A stretch of 64,000 bases of DNA from Nereocystis luetkeana (taxonomy: Eukaryota; Sar; Phaeophyceae; Laminariales; Laminariaceae): positions 8,450,157-8,514,156 of the forward strand of contig JARUPZ010000023.1 of assembly GCA_031213475.1 (NCBI GenBank). Reading direction: 5' to 3'. How positions within the stretch are numbered: position 1 is the first letter of the stretch; every line of letters begins with the position of its first letter. Position numbers and translations under genes: made by a program. Positions 27,401-42,500 of the stretch are shown here, in pieces. Below the pieces are notes generated by a model, which was not told the origin of the DNA, did no database searches, and was given only the letters and a program-made list of their open reading frames with translations.

Positions 27401-30400
27401 AACACTGTTAGAAGGGGAGTGGTGATGAGGAGAAGGGAAGGAAGGAGGGAGGGAGGGGAGAGGGGGGAGGAGAAAAAAACAACGCTGGTCAAACTTGGAC
27501 AAAACGACACCTTTGCGGAGAGAAGGCCGACTCAATTTTATCGTTCAGGCGCCCTCCTTCTATTTAGTTTTTTTCCCAAATACTCGGGTATGAGCACCAC
27601 GTATTATATTTGCGTAGAGCTATTACTAATAGACTTTATCCGCTGTGAAAGCCAAGAAAACGAACGAATCCGCGTGTCCGCTGTGAGTTGGCGCTGGGTA
27701 TGTTTGGCACGTTTTGCAGCCATTCGACTCTGATGTTAGCGGTGTATGCTGTAACAATCTGCCGTTGCTTTGAATTTTCGTGTAGTTTGGGATCAATGAA
27801 GCTCTCTGCCACGATCAGAGAAAATCTCACCAGGGTTACTAACCCCACATGGACTCGTGGTTACGCCAACGCCACACTTCGTCGCAGAGAGTAGCTGCTT
27901 CGGTAAAAATAATCCTGTTGTACGTGCATACCATACGTGTCCATTGTAAGCTTGCGGTGGTATACGGAAATAAATCGGTGAGGCTCACTATGCACAGTAC
28001 GTACACGTCTGCGTTGTTGTTGTTGTTGTTGTTGTTGTTGTTGGTGGTGGTGGCGGTGGTGGCGGTGGTGGTGGTGGTGTTGTTTTTCACGTAGGTCACG
28101 AACGAGCAAGCCAGTCAGAGTAGCCACGAGCGTATTGCGATGACGTTCCAACTGCTGTGCGCTACCAGGTACGTGGCACCAGGTGCTCTGTAGGCATCAT
28201 CTTCCTGAAAACAATACATGTATGTACATTTTTTTCTCATTTTTTTTTTGTAAATCCATCGACTGTACTTCGAAACCAAAGACAGTTGAGAGTTTTACTA
28301 CTTTCTCCTGAGCAAAACCTAGTAAATTCATGATCGCCTCCGATCAAACAACAAAAACAAAACAAGCTGCTGGTGCATCTATGGTTTTCATCCCTTTGCA
28401 AACTTCACTATTCATAGAAGGGGGTATCGATGAGGGTTTGTTTTTAATTTATTGAGTTGAGTTGGCGCGAGTCATTTCCCCCCGAGGCACAAGATATCCC
28501 TGTACGTATACGCGTGCCTCCAGCTTTTGGGGTTGGAGACTGCTGGGTACGAGGTTTAGCACACCAGGAATGAGCCTGGTCACCTTGCGCTTCTCCGCGG
28601 CGCTCGCTAGGGCGGCCACCAGGGCTCTCATCTTCTCCGCGCGCCGTCTCGCCAACTTCGCCTCGAGGGCCCTGTACCGAAGCCTGCGCTTGTTCTCCTG
28701 AGCGTCCGTGAACCCCCTCTGCGGAGTGTATCAAATCAACCATCAGTGGAGGTGTGGGGGAGTGTTTGTTCTCGGTACGGTCTGGTACGGCGTGTATAGC
28801 TCGGGAGGAGGGGGGAGGGCGGCTGGCGTACTCATTTTGTTGCTCGCCTTAGCGCTTTTATCATTGAGCAAGCATCCTTTTCGAGACTTCGTGGCGGGGG
28901 GGGCGGGAGCGTACTCATCTGGTGCTTGTCACGTGCCATTTGACCGTTTACCACGAATCCCTTTCGAGACGAAGCGCCGTTCCTACTCTTGATAGAGATA
29001 CGCCTCCAACAATTGGGCGCTCTCCTTGCGTATTTTTTTTATTATACTACATATAAACGTTTCGCTTATCTCATCACCTTCTTGTTTCGCGGTCTATGGC
29101 CACCATACATGGGATGGAGAGGAATAAAGGAAAACACTAGTGATCCATCTATCTGTCCGAGACGTGTAAAAAAACAAAAAAGGCGATCTAGATCCTTGCA
29201 CGCCCCTACATGCTAACCTGGTGAACTTCGTGCTCTCGGCGAATACGCTCTATTTCCGCTTTTGTCGCACGTGCTGAGTTGTCCGCTGTCAGCTGGGTCT
29301 CCCGGTCCTGGTAGGTTTCACGATGTGAATGGCAATTTTCGGACGCGGCGAAGGAGTCGACACCCACCGAAAGGCGAGAACATGAAGACCGGGAAAGTTA
29401 AGGGTTTGAGGGACGCTCATGTGTAGAAATCGTCAGCGGGGAATGTTTTGTTTCGACTATTTTCCTTGCCCAAAAACAATATTAGAGATGCTGTGTGACG
29501 ACTCTTGGTTGGAGAGGGGGGGAAGGGGGGGTGTTCTCGATATCATGCATGGCCGTAGTCGTATGCCCATAGGGGGGGAGAGGGTGACTAACCAGGAGAC
29601 GACGACGTGTGGGAGCTACATGCGTATACTGTACCGTTCGCCATATACATGGCTTCGCAAGATTGATTGGGGGAGGAAATGTACACCCCACGGTGGAGTT
29701 TTGCGCTCGGCCTGATCGTTCGGTTCATGAACGTCAAGGAGATACTCCAATACCCTCGTACGCACCTCATTCCTCCCCTCTTTGTTTACATCAAACATAT
29801 ACTGCACAACTTTTTCCACTCTTTTTTCGAGTAGTTTTGTACCGCAGTGCATGCCTCTAACTGCGAAGGGGGTTACCGAATACATCCATTGCTTCACGGC
29901 CGGTTGCGTCGTGTAAAGGCTGCAGCATGCCGGCTTACTCGACAGTAGATACTTCGAGGACACTTCGATCCGAGTCGACGAGGGAAGAGAGGGCCGCAGT
30001 CTTCTCGCGATAAAAATGCCTTCCAAGGCAAGAACCGACGTGGGGAGGGAGGGGGGAGAGAAGAGCCTCCTCTGTGACCCCGGATATATATATATGTATA
30101 TTGCTGTCCCGTGTGTAGATTGCCTTACCTCAGCTTCGCGCTTGGTGAGCATCTTCTGTTGAGCTTCCGCGAGCATGGCAGATTCCTTGTCTATGGCCGC
30201 CTGAGGCAGCGGCGGCAGGCGTCCAAGCGGGGGGGGGCTTGTGCTTAGGGCATGGTTTGTGCTCCAAGAAACCCCAAAAAGTGCAAGGTAGACGAAACGT
30301 TCTTTTTCTCGCTATACTATCGCCTCCTCAACAAAAAGACAATCGAGTCACGAATTACCACACTGAACGGGAATGTAATCACCGTTTATAGTCTAACGCA

Positions 30401-30517
30401 AACACCAAACGGTGGACTATATTCACGACCAGATTGATACATACATGTCTACATATACTTAGTATACTCAGACATTCATTAATCAAGTTCACCCACATAA
30501 GTATATATACACATAAG

Positions 30518-30549
<32 letters not shown>

Positions 30550-33500
30550 CATCCTATGAATATTACATTCACTAATTTGTCGGAAGATGGCAAAATACAT
30601 CGTGCACTTTTTCTAGGGCCTAGCATCTGGCCCGCCGTTGCGTTTTCCCCGTTTTCACAGATATCAGAATACGTGCAGTACATACGTACAACAAACATCC
30701 AGGCCGATGTACTTCACTCGTGCGTACCAGGTACGGTGTACAGTGTACAGCAGTCAACAGAGTGATTCATTAGCAAAATTGGCGACATATTAAAAATAAT
30801 TACTTCCGGAGTTGTCTCCCTGTGCCGAATCACACGGGGCTCGATAAATACAGCACACCCCCTCGGACGAACTTTTTAGCTTTCTTGACAATGGGCGGAG
30901 TGTAGAGGCGCCGAGCTACGCAAGCGCCTTTGAAAATATTTCGACGAAAGCTTGCCCGTTGCCGCCCTTCCTGGCTCGCGAGATTTTTTTTCTGAAAAAA
31001 GGTCCCAGGGGGTGTGTTATCGTACCACACGGGTGATACGGGGTGTGTTACCTCATCACGCGGGTGATACGGGGGGTGTTATCGTATCACACGGGTGATA
31101 CGGTAGTGCCATCTTATCACACGGGTGATATGGTAGTGTCATCTTACCGCACGGGTGATACGGCGCGTGTTATTTTATCACACAGGTGATACGGTAATAT
31201 TATCTTATCACACGGGTGATACGGTAGTGTTATCATTTCACACGTGTTTTACGGTATACATATGCAGTTGTCGTTCTCGTTTCAGTGTTTTCCCCTGTGT
31301 TATTACGGGGGACCATAGTTAATAGGACCAAATATTGTTGGTAGGAATGGTTAAAAATATAGGTTTTTATGTATACCATAGGTTCTATTAACTATGGTCC
31401 CCCGTAATAGAAATGAGAGGTTAGCAGTCAGCAAACGGACCCTAGAGTGTTCTTTTTGTTAGGACATACAGTAGACCTATACCAAAAACGAACGGGTTAC
31501 CCGGCGGTCAGAGCTCTGGCCGTTGTGTAGCTCAACGGTTTAGGGTTTGTATATGTAGCACAGTGTATTAATGCCTCTGCGACGAAACCAAAAACTCTTG
31601 TGTAAGCATAATGCTTACCTCGACCTGTAGCCCCTCTGTTCTCCTCTCCTCGTCTAAACGCGCGAGCTCGTCGGCCACCTCTTTGCTGCTTGCGTTGGCG
31701 GCTTCCAGCTCTGCCATGCGCTTGGCCTTGCGGCCCTATTTATCGTGCAGCAGCGGCATGCATGAAGAAGTTGTTGTTGGGGAGATTATAAGATATGAAA
31801 TGAAATAAAACGGCGCGCAAAACTAGTTTCGGAGACACACAGTGTATACACCTACTTCGTATTTATATGTGTGTGGGAATGGTGTGATTGGAATAGGCGT
31901 TATGTACACATTGTCGGATGACAAATGGAATAATATTGGATGTATAGTACACACTATGAATAGTAAATATGTTAGTGCTTATACCAAGTACCTATTTTTG
32001 GCTTCGTTGGGTCTATTTATTTAACTTGACCCTTTTGGTGCTGCTGCCCCGTTTAGGGGAAAACCACCCAAATTCAAAGCAGTTCGCCCCCAAACGGGAC
32101 TGCAGCCCGCTAAAAGGGCTAACTAGCCTCACACGACAGGGGAAGGGGGGGGTGGTCCCACCCACGATTCATCAAGCTACGTTTTTTTCTTGTTATTGCT
32201 ATTTATGTGCGTTTGTGCCGGCTCCGCATGCCTGGATTTTCTTCGCCACGGCTTCCCAGCCGAGACGCTTCTTCTCCTTCATCTCCGCGTTCAGGATCCC
32301 GACCGCCTGCGCGTGGCGCTCCCGAAGCTCCCGCTTTTCCTCCTGCCTCGTCTCCAGAGCGGCCTCCTCGGTAAGGGCCGTTAGACGGCTAGAGTGGACG
32401 CGAGCTTCCGACTCGGTCGCGTGTACCTGTTCGATTGGATCATGGCGCATTCATGCATCGCAAAACGAATTAGCTACAGCAGTAGGTATACACAGAAAGG
32501 GAGTTATATAAGCAGACTTCGTGCATACCGTAAATATATGTAGGTTTCGTTGTTGGGTTTCCCATCGATTGGCTTTCTCCGTTCCTGGGAGTAGTTTTAT
32601 CAGTGGTCTACTGTTACGTTGGAGTTCGTGCTGTAACCTTGTCGGATGGTAAAAGCAGGGGCTGATGTTCGCAGTGGGGTGTGGTGGGGAGGGAGAAGTA
32701 GACGGCGTCTTTCCGTAGGGAGAGATGTTCGTGTGCGTGTGGTCATGTGGTGGTGGCCACCCTTACCGCCACCATACTTCGAGTAGATGTATGTCGAAAG
32801 TGCACATTTTTACGCTAGTCGTCATTCGTTTATATTTTCCAGTTCCAAACTCGTGAGAGGTTCTTAATGCCCTCAGCGGCCTTCGATGTAACCGGGCGTG
32901 GTCATAGGGAAGTGTCGTCCTTCTTCCCCTCCCTCCCTCCCTCGCTCCCCCCGCTCTACATGCCTCCGTTTTTATCGCTGCGTAGGGTTAACTCAACTAG
33001 CCTTCTTCTACACTTCTCGTCGATTTTTCAGTTCCAAAATCGATGCATTCGTTCAAAGTGTTCGTCTCACAAATAAAGGGGAAAAATGCCAGACCTACTA
33101 CTCGTGTGCCACGCCAGCAGCTTTTGTTCAGCAGGCCGGACCACACGACGACACGTATGCCGATGGCCTTAGACAGGAGAATTATAACAATATTCGTATT
33201 ATACTGAGTGACAATCAGTTGTGGACAGATCACCTGTTCCCGCTCATTGCTGTAGATTGTTAATAACAGATACATTCCTGATCTGTGTGATCTGTAGCTC
33301 ATCATGTTGCCGGGTGGAAGTCGCACAATCTTCGGTATCTGGCGATTGTATCTGAACTGTGCTGCACAGATCCTTTATGGCATCTCAGAACAGAACGTCG
33401 AAAGCTCCAGATGATCTACAGTATACCATGAACTATCGGGCTCGTGATATTTTCCCCTCGTAGAGTCTAGATGGTCTAAATCGTGATTGATCGGATCTAT

Positions 33501-36500
33501 CTGTGATAGTTTTTCCTATTATAATCAAGATGACATGGAATACGATTCGTCTGATTTGTCTGCTCTGTGTGTGTGTTTCCCACCTGCCCCCTCTATTTGT
33601 ATCGCTCCACCAACACAAAGAAATCCTCACCGCCTCGATTCTGTCCTCCTCGGCCTTCCCCGCGGCTCGAATCGCGGTGGTCTCGACTTCGATCTCCTCT
33701 TTGCTAGAACCCTTCTCCCTGAGCTGTCTCGCGCGCTCAGACACGCGGTTCGCGATTCTCTGGTGCATACGCATTTTCCTCGACCCAGCCTCCGCGCGCA
33801 GGGATTTTTTCAGGAGTACCTCGCCTTCCTGCGAACGCGGGAAAATGAATAAATAATAATAAGGGCAGAAATTTGCATCGGTGAAAAGGAAAGAGGGTCA
33901 ATGAGTGAAATGAATATTATCCTATCTTCTCTCCGTTCTTTGACGTCGACCTTTTCGTTAGGTTAGTTTCGGGTGCGCATGCATGCTCTGTTTTTTGTTT
34001 TGTTTAATGTATGTTTGTACGTACCACCACTTGTTCTTTCTCTTTTTACGTTTCTACGTATCTTAGCTCAACTCCCAAAAGACTTTTAATTTATTTAATA
34101 GTTACGCAACGTTTCATAGCCTTTCGTTTTGTTTCAATCTCTCAACTCGTAGGAGGCGTTTGCCAGCTATGTACCCTCAGCGGCCTACTGGCTAACGCCG
34201 GCTACGATAGGACCTCGTTAAACAAAATGTGGAAAACCCGTGTTCTACGCTTTCCAACAATACTGGTCACAGTTCTCAATGCCCTTAAGGAGCTCCGTCG
34301 GTCTGAAATATTTGTGTCATGAGGCAGAAAAGTGTTACCTCTATCGCATAGCACGGCAGGCTATATACCCGTCAAGAGAGCTGATTTCTTCGCCAACATG
34401 GGGGTGATGCGATGGGTTTTTTGTTTTCAAGAGTTTTTTTTCTCGACAAAAAGGTAAGGGTGCTATTTAATAAAACTCGAACATTGTACTTGTCGGTATT
34501 TATTGGCGGAAGGGTCTTTCTCGACCTGATATTCCCGAAAATCAAACCTGTTCGGGTGTTGGCACCCTTATAATACAGTTGTCGAAAACAAAAAGAGCGC
34601 GGAAAAACGAAACGCACCCCGGTTTAAGGTTACGCACTCTTTTATCGCGCACGCGTAACATCAAAAGCGATTTTTCCCACCCGACAAGGTCTATTATTTT
34701 GCTCGCTGTACTCCGGAGCATGTTTTTAGGCAGAAACCGTTACCCGTGCCTGTGATACGCCGCTCGTAAATAAAATTGCCTTCCGCACGAGAAAAAACAA
34801 AACTTGGCAACGCAACAAACTTATCCAGCTCTCGCGCCGCATACGTGGACGGGCCGGGATTCCCCCCTTTGCAGAATGAGGGCGTGAAAAAAGTCCTCGT
34901 GCAGACACCAAACAACGTACGTAGCACACCATCAGGCGAACCAAATTGAGAGATTGTCGACACCTTGTGAGTTGCAGTATTGCTACATCGTTCAACGTCT
35001 ACGCAAGGATTTGTTTACGACCACAGTGTGCTCGGCCATCTGTGTAGTCAGCATTTTGAAATGGCCGGTGGCAGTTGTTGTCTTCGCTCAGGAAGCGGGA
35101 GGTTTGGGGGGGGGGGGGGGGGGAGTGAACCGTTTTTTGCTGCACAGCAGTCAGTACATGCCTGGTGCCGAGCGCGCAGGTCGGCGAGCGCCGCCTCCGG
35201 GTGTTCGTCCTCGCCCGATGCGACAGCTGCAGCTTGGCTCGCGCTTGTGGCTTCAGCTTCCTTCAAGGAGAGCAGTGCCCCCTCCAGCTCGATGGTATCC
35301 CTGCGGAGTGTGGTTGTGCAGTTGTTGGTTGTGCACAGGAAGAAGGAGATGAGCGAGAAAAAGAGCATAAAACGTGGGTAGGGCAAGGGGAGTGAGTAGG
35401 TGAGTGAGTGGCCGGAGCTCGAGCGTGAGGTAGCAACTGCATGCAAAAATACGAGCACGTGTACATACGAAGCATACGTCCAAATACCTGGTAGTAATGT
35501 GAAATTATATATATACAATGATATTATCAGTACGAGCGAATGCAACTGTCTCAAATATACTCATATATACGGCTCCTAAGAACAACACAGAATTTCCCTC
35601 TCGAAGTGGCTGGCTGAAGCCGGTTTTCAGATGGTTGTAAAGGGATGTTACGACCTCGCTGGCGAGACCTACTGTATGATCACGTTCTGATAACGTCCTT
35701 GGAACTTTCCACCAACGCACTCAACTTGACGATAGTTATATGTACGTTATCTCGCTTGCTCTAGTTTACACTCTTTGCCGTGAAAAAAAAAAAAACTGCT
35801 GACGGAGGCACGCGAAAATCGCTGACGTTGATTTGTTCATCTTTCGAAGGGGGTGTGTGTGCTAGTTTATATGTAGTGATGTGGGGAGATAATTATGTAT
35901 TAATAGTGGGCATTACTTGGTAAACCATAAATCACTGGGCCACTCTATCAGCGTTGACTTAGTGGTTCCGAGGTTACCCATTACAAACGAAAAAAAAACT
36001 GTACTATTGGGCTCAATCCTCCGGGGTGGAACAAACCTCTAATCAGCACGGCGGCATGTATTCTCACCGCTCGTCCTCGAAATCCATAGCCTTCATCGCC
36101 GCCGCCATCTCTTCCTCCCCCGCACCTCCTTTGCGTAGAGCTTCCTGCTTCGCTGAGCGGCGCTTGCGGAGACGACCGGACAGCGCCGCTCTTTGATCCC
36201 GGTGGTGCTCCTCCAGCTCTTTCTCGTGCGCAGCCTTTTTTCACAAACAAAATGTCAACAAAAAGGAGATCCGATTGTACGTGGGCGCCGGAACCATGGT
36301 CCAAGGTGCCGGTATGGCGTTAGAGCGCGGAATCGAGGCATAACAATAGTCTTGTGGGATGGGCAGGCACACCAACCTCAAGGACTGTCACATGCGGACA
36401 CCCCCGAAAAGAGCTTTAGCACACGCGATAATCGCCCCCCCCATGAGCGACGAAAAATCGCAGACGAGCGGCGCGGTTTTATGTGAATCGGTCCCGTGAG

Positions 36501-39500
36501 AGGTAAAAAAAGTGATTTGTGTTCTTCCGCAACCCTCGCCAACCATAGAAAGTAAGCACTTCGTGTTGGAATAGCCTGAGAGCATCCTCTGAGAGACGCT
36601 GTACAGATCTAAAAAATGATGCGCCTCTCATTTGAACATACCACTACGAGTGACTTTGGGGCCTGAACTATTGGAACCACGTCACTATTACCATTCCTAG
36701 CTGGCTCCGATTGGTTCGGCCCTCGGTTTGTGCCCCCACCGTCGAAGGCCGAACAAAGCTACTGCAGCCGATTCTGCATCCACGGAGGTGTCTTAACAGC
36801 TTCACCACGAATAGGGGTAGAACGCTTCGATCAAAAACGTATGACTGACTGGACGGGGTTTTTTAACCCCCCTGACGCGTTCTACGATAGAGGTATCACA
36901 TTTCCACTAAAATGTTTTCTGAAAGACGGGGGCTCTTGACATCTAATCGTCGGAATGCCAATCTTGTTTCGAAAACCGACGCTTCAGTACACTTGGTCCA
37001 CGCGATTATTCATCGGATGCAATTTCGTTTTTGCTGAACTCAGTTTTCGGGTGAGGCATGGAGCTCCTCAAGTGAGTAGCCTCAGAAACTTCAAGGTGAA
37101 CCTCTATCGTAGAACGCCTCCCCTGTTAGGAAGTCAGACGGGAAAATTGGCTGCAGAAAGTGGCGATCACAGCACCGGCCACTGCGTGTTCAGGGAGTAC
37201 AGCACAAACCAATCTGAGTGTGAGAGTTGAGGTACAGCGCAAGGAGTCGAACGGCACGGACGCAGACGTGGTCCTACCCGCAAAAATGGTGGGCACTCAC
37301 GCTAATAGGTTTGAAACAACCAGCGTTGTGATTGCTTTGGCCGCTGTCTCGGGGGCCGCCAGAGGAGTTTCCCGAATATCGTCAGAATGACATTGCGCGC
37401 ATACAGAGAGTGGTTTACCACTATTAATTCTATTCGTGATACAAACATGTATAACATGTATATATTTATGGAGTAGGCTATATAGAGGGTTGTCAAATCG
37501 GGTGTCGCCCTTTAGTTTAGCTTGTACAAAATTATCAGTTTTTTGGGTGAGCCAGTAGAAGAGCCTAAAAAAAAATAGGTGCCTCCCCCGCCGTGCCATG
37601 TATGCGGAACCAATTAGTATATGCCACTCTGGACTGGGCTGAAATGGAAGGACCGTTTCGACACCAATATGAATATCTAACGATGCTTATATTTACGGTC
37701 AGAGTGGTGTATGTATCGGCGAACAGCACGCTGATGCGGCGGTGCAGTTTGCTGCTTTACTCGTGGGGCCAATGTAAATCGCGGCACCTGAACAACCATG
37801 CGGGGTTTCTCGGTTTTGCTTGTTTCGCAAGCAAAACCATTGGAGTTTCATACCTCTCGTTGTTCGTGTGGACCCTTGATTGTCCGGACTAACGTGCTTA
37901 TCGAGACACTGCTGCACCCGTGTGCGGATTCTTGCCGATTCACAAATAACAAGCAAAAATCTTGTCTATTTCGGGTAATTATTCATCCGCAAGCCACACT
38001 TGTTCCATTCGCAAGCAAAGATCTCGTATTTTCAAACGCAACACAATTCTTGTTTTTTTCAATCGCGGAGCACAAAAACAGTTTATAATGGTCACCACCC
38101 ACCACCACCCACAACGCACCATACAGCGCGCATGTCTCTCGCGGATCCTTGCTGCTTCCTTCGCTGGGTCAACCTCATTGACGGTGGCGGCAACCTGCAA
38201 GTCCTGCTCCTCCTTCAGGTCCGCCAGCCCCGATGCTCCCAGGGAGGTCTCTTGCTCGGCTGACTCTTGAGCGGTAAGCTCGTCCTCCTTCGGCACGATC
38301 ACAAAATAACAAAACAAGAGCATGTGGGGGTTGTTTTGGAGACGGCGGGAGGGGGGGGGGGGGGGGGGCAGGAAGGGGGGATAGGGTGGGTTGAGATGAG
38401 GTGGGGAGGAAATAGGGGGGGTGGGGTGGGGTGGGGTGGGGCAAGATATAAAGGACGTTGAGTGAGGAGCCTCAGAAGGCAAAATTAAAATGTACCCTAC
38501 CTAAGCACGGTTCACTCACTGCTCCATACGTGTGTTTCAAGCAGCACTTTGCCCTACAAGAATCTGAAGGGCCATATCACACTTGGCTCATTATGCTTTT
38601 CACGTTGCGCCCTAACGTGCGACGACGCCAATATTCGGGTGATAGCGGTCGCGGGCTGGCCTTTTCATTGGGAACTTTTTTCGCATGTTTTTCAACATGC
38701 TCTACATATTTTCATGTATTTTTATATTTTACCTTGGTGTTCTCCGCAGTGATATCCTCTTGGCTTTTGCCCGCCGCCTTCATAGCTTCTATCCTAGCCG
38801 CCCTTGCCGCCGCCTTCCGCTGTGCTAGCCTGCCCGCGGCCGCTCGCTTGTTGCTGTCATTTTGCAGCTCCATCGCGGCGATCCCTCTCTCGTGCACGCG
38901 CCGCAGCAGCTCCTTGTTGTCCTTCGTGTGCGCCGCCGCCGCCGCCCACAACGCCTTGCCCGACGCCGGGCCTCGGGGCGTCCCTGGCTCCCGAGGAACA
39001 GGTGCCTCCACTGTAGCCGCGGCGCTGGCCGTATCGGATTCGGCGGAAGCCAAGATGTCTTGGACGGACTGTTCGTAGCTCTCTGCGTCACTCTCGAACC
39101 TGCTTGCCTCGCCGAGGAGGTCTCTGTCTAGTGCGTTCTTCTCGGCTTCTTCGGCGGCTTCGGCGAGGGCGGTAGCCTTCGCGGCTGCCGCCGGAGATAC
39201 CGACTGCGCAGCGGTGACGATCTCGTCTGTAGCTCGGCGCTGGGACGCCAGGCGCTTCTGAAGTCTGGCCTTCTGGCGCTTCGCATCGACCTTGTTGTGG
39301 GTTAGCGATACATTAGCAGCACGAGTGGTGTCAAAGGGACAATGGTGAAAACAAGGAAGTCAAGAATGGAGAGGAGCGCATGTATGCGGATGAGCTTGGT
39401 GCAGGAGACTCGAGGTGCTTCTGAAGGTTTGTCTTTTGGCGCTTCGCATACCCCTTGTTGTGTTTTAGCGATATGTCAAGAGGCGATGAAATGGAGACAG

Positions 39501-42500
39501 GGGAGTCAGATATGGATGGAGAGGAAGCGCATGTATACGGACAAGCTTGGCGCAGGAGACTCGAGGCGCTTCTATTTTTCGGATTTATATTTTTGCCTTT
39601 TGGTGCTTTGCGTCGACCTTGTTGCGTTATTAATAGTGATATAAGTAAAGAGAGCATTTGGGGTGATGGGGCCAGGGAGGGAGTCAGGTGATAAAAGAGC
39701 GTGCGCGAAAAAAACGAATACGACGGGGCGATTTCGAAGAAGGCATTTGACATAGGGCAAAACCTCCACGGGTAGAAGATTAAATAGGTTTGCACAACCA
39801 CGTACCCCCGCCCCGCCTCGGTCGGTAAAAAAACAACATGCCCCGTCTCGGAATGATAGGAATACGAGGGTTTACGGTCATGCGACTACGGCCATGTACG
39901 ACAATGAGTACACCCCTTCACTCTTCCGCCGACAAAGCACTTCTCTCCACCACCGAAAAAATGGATTCTAAACAGTACTAAATACGAAGTTTCCCTTTGC
40001 GAGGCATTCGGACGTGCGGTAATGCAGGCCAGGAAACCCGATGACGTTTTGACATGTTGACGTCTATACATACGAGAACAACGAAAGGCACAACGACCAG
40101 AGAAAGGAAATCATCATATATCTCTACCTCCATCGCCTCTCGCAGTTCCTTCGTCCGCTTCCGGTGCTCCGCCAGGAGTCTCTTGGCTTCCTCCTGCATC
40201 GAAATACCTGAATCCCCCTCCATGGAAGCGCTCATCTCCAGTTTGGCTCGACCGATGGCCTCGAGACGGTGTTTAGCCAACTCCTCGGCCTATTTTTTTA
40301 CAACAATAGTGCAGTAATAATAGTGCAACAGTGTTCGGAATGGGTGCATGGGGATGGTCAGTTGTTCGGGTATATATCGTGTTGACATATTATATGCTTG
40401 GTACACCGCTATAAAGTGGTAGTTTGTAAGAAGGCTCTTCACGGGTCATGACCCCTGAACCACGGATCGGGTCAGAACGTTTTCCAAATCTCACGGGTCG
40501 GGTCGGGTTAGCAGACCTCTTCAAATTCTCACGGATTGGGTCCTGTCACCGTTACCCTACCCGGCCCGACCCGACCCGGCCCGCAAGTTTTTTAACCAGG
40601 CCCGTGAGAAGCCCTGGTATTGCAGCACAAGCTTGCGTTGGTAGTGGTTTTGAGTGCATCACTTTACGTGCAGAAGATGAAATATGTGGTCGAAAATGCC
40701 TCCTTTTGGCCAAGAAGGCAAAATGCACAAAAACAATTGAAGAGAGGCGGGGAAGAAAAAGTGAGGGCTCCAAGACGTACCGATAGTCGACAATGGCAAC
40801 GCCAACTCACTCTCCGACACACAACTCTAGCATGGGGCGGATCAGAGGATCTACACAGAGCGACGGGGTGGAATCAAGCTGAGAGACTCTAGCTTGGACA
40901 AAATATAGTGACCGTTTAAGGTTTGATACGAACCCCAAACAGTCGCCCAGAGGGGTGTATTCCACCGCACCCGGGACTCCAACTAAACAACTACCTTGGT
41001 AATGAGTTTTATCGCAAAAAGTCTATTTTGTCGCATCAAGTCTACTTCACGGTATCCTCGAGGCTATTCAAATACACGTAAGATTGATTTCCATGAACTT
41101 CGTCGTCACGTCTCACCAGTGTTGCTTTGGCCTTGTCCTCTTCGGCTTTAAGCTCACGCCTAGCACGCTGTGCCGCTTCTGCAGCCGAGAGAGACTCTTG
41201 AGCTTGAAGGCTGTCCTCCCAAGTTATTTGCACGTGACGAAAGGAGGGCGAGAATGAACGATGAGTGGGTGCGTACGATGTGAGCGTTGAACACATATTC
41301 CAACACGCCTCCTTGATGCGAGTTTTATAAGCATCGCGACGTAGTAATACCCTTCGTGACGGTCGGGGCCAGTCCCAAGCGAATGTACGTTAACGCACCC
41401 TGTAAGCAAGACACCGACGGGAGCAGTCAAAGACTTTCACCTAACACAGCATAGTCTGTGGCCAGTCAAGCATAGATAGTCGACGCCCTGCGTTTTCAGC
41501 ACCCCGTGTTCCCATCTTCCAACAACCGTTTGACGAATGGCCTCTCGTCCATTCTCTACAAAGGCATGAAGGTACTTTCCATCCCTTGCCACCGTGGTAC
41601 ACGGCCCTGTTTCTGTACACAAGGCTTAGGGCGCAACGAACGCACGTTGCTCCCCTTGCCGCCCTCGCCGCCATAAGCCGTTCTCGAAGCGCCCTGGTTG
41701 CGTTCTTCTCGTTCTTGCTCAGGTCGTGCTCTAACCTCTCCATCGCGGCGAGGTGGAGTTCCTGTGCAGGCGGACGGACAGTCGAAGGCGACACAATCAT
41801 CATGGTTCGGATTTGTCGTTGTTGTTGTGTTTGCCATCCGACAATGTGTTATTAATGGCATGAGCTTCAACGTTTATTACCCATAAACATTCGTTCACAG
41901 AGAGAACAAAAAGAAAGCCGAGGGAAAACAAAAAAAGAGAGAGAGTGTTGTTGCTCAGCATCTCTCTGGTCCAAACGGTTATCATCACACTCCGGCTTTT
42001 TTTTGCAAGAAAGTTTGTTTTGTGTGTCATTTACATCGCTTTAAGTTGCGTACATAGGTGGGAGCCAGCGCTCGTGTGTTTGATGGTTTGAAAGGTGCGC
42101 AATGATTCCGACGGTTTTTTCAGGCGAACGTTTATCGGGTTGGCTCTTCCCTATCGCCTCCGAAGCCAAATGAAGGGTGGCTCTAGAAAACGACAAGACA
42201 ACACACAAGGTGATACAGACGTATCATGATATATCTGTGTGTTATCTACAGTAGATCCTTTCTAACCTGCCGTCATGATATGCTGTGCAGGACCTGTATA
42301 CAGTACACGTCCAACCTAGGGAACGTTTTCTGCTGTTGACCAGGCAGAGTATACATTGTACGGCTTCCACCCGTAAGCATGAGCTACTGAAGATCCTACA
42401 GACCAGGGAAAAAAAAAACCTGGAAGATCTAGATCGTCAAAAGTGAAAATCAATTATCTGTAGATGATCTACAGTATCTACCCGGTGTGTGAACCCCCCC

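Noticed and set aside
31018-31255. Regular repeats considered as a CRISPR array
   Set aside because: Units are contiguous without unique spacers and the context is eukaryotic.
38458-39078. 206-codon + strand frame opposite E25
   Set aside because: Shadow of the Ala-rich coding strand; Cys/Ser/Ala-rich without any domain.
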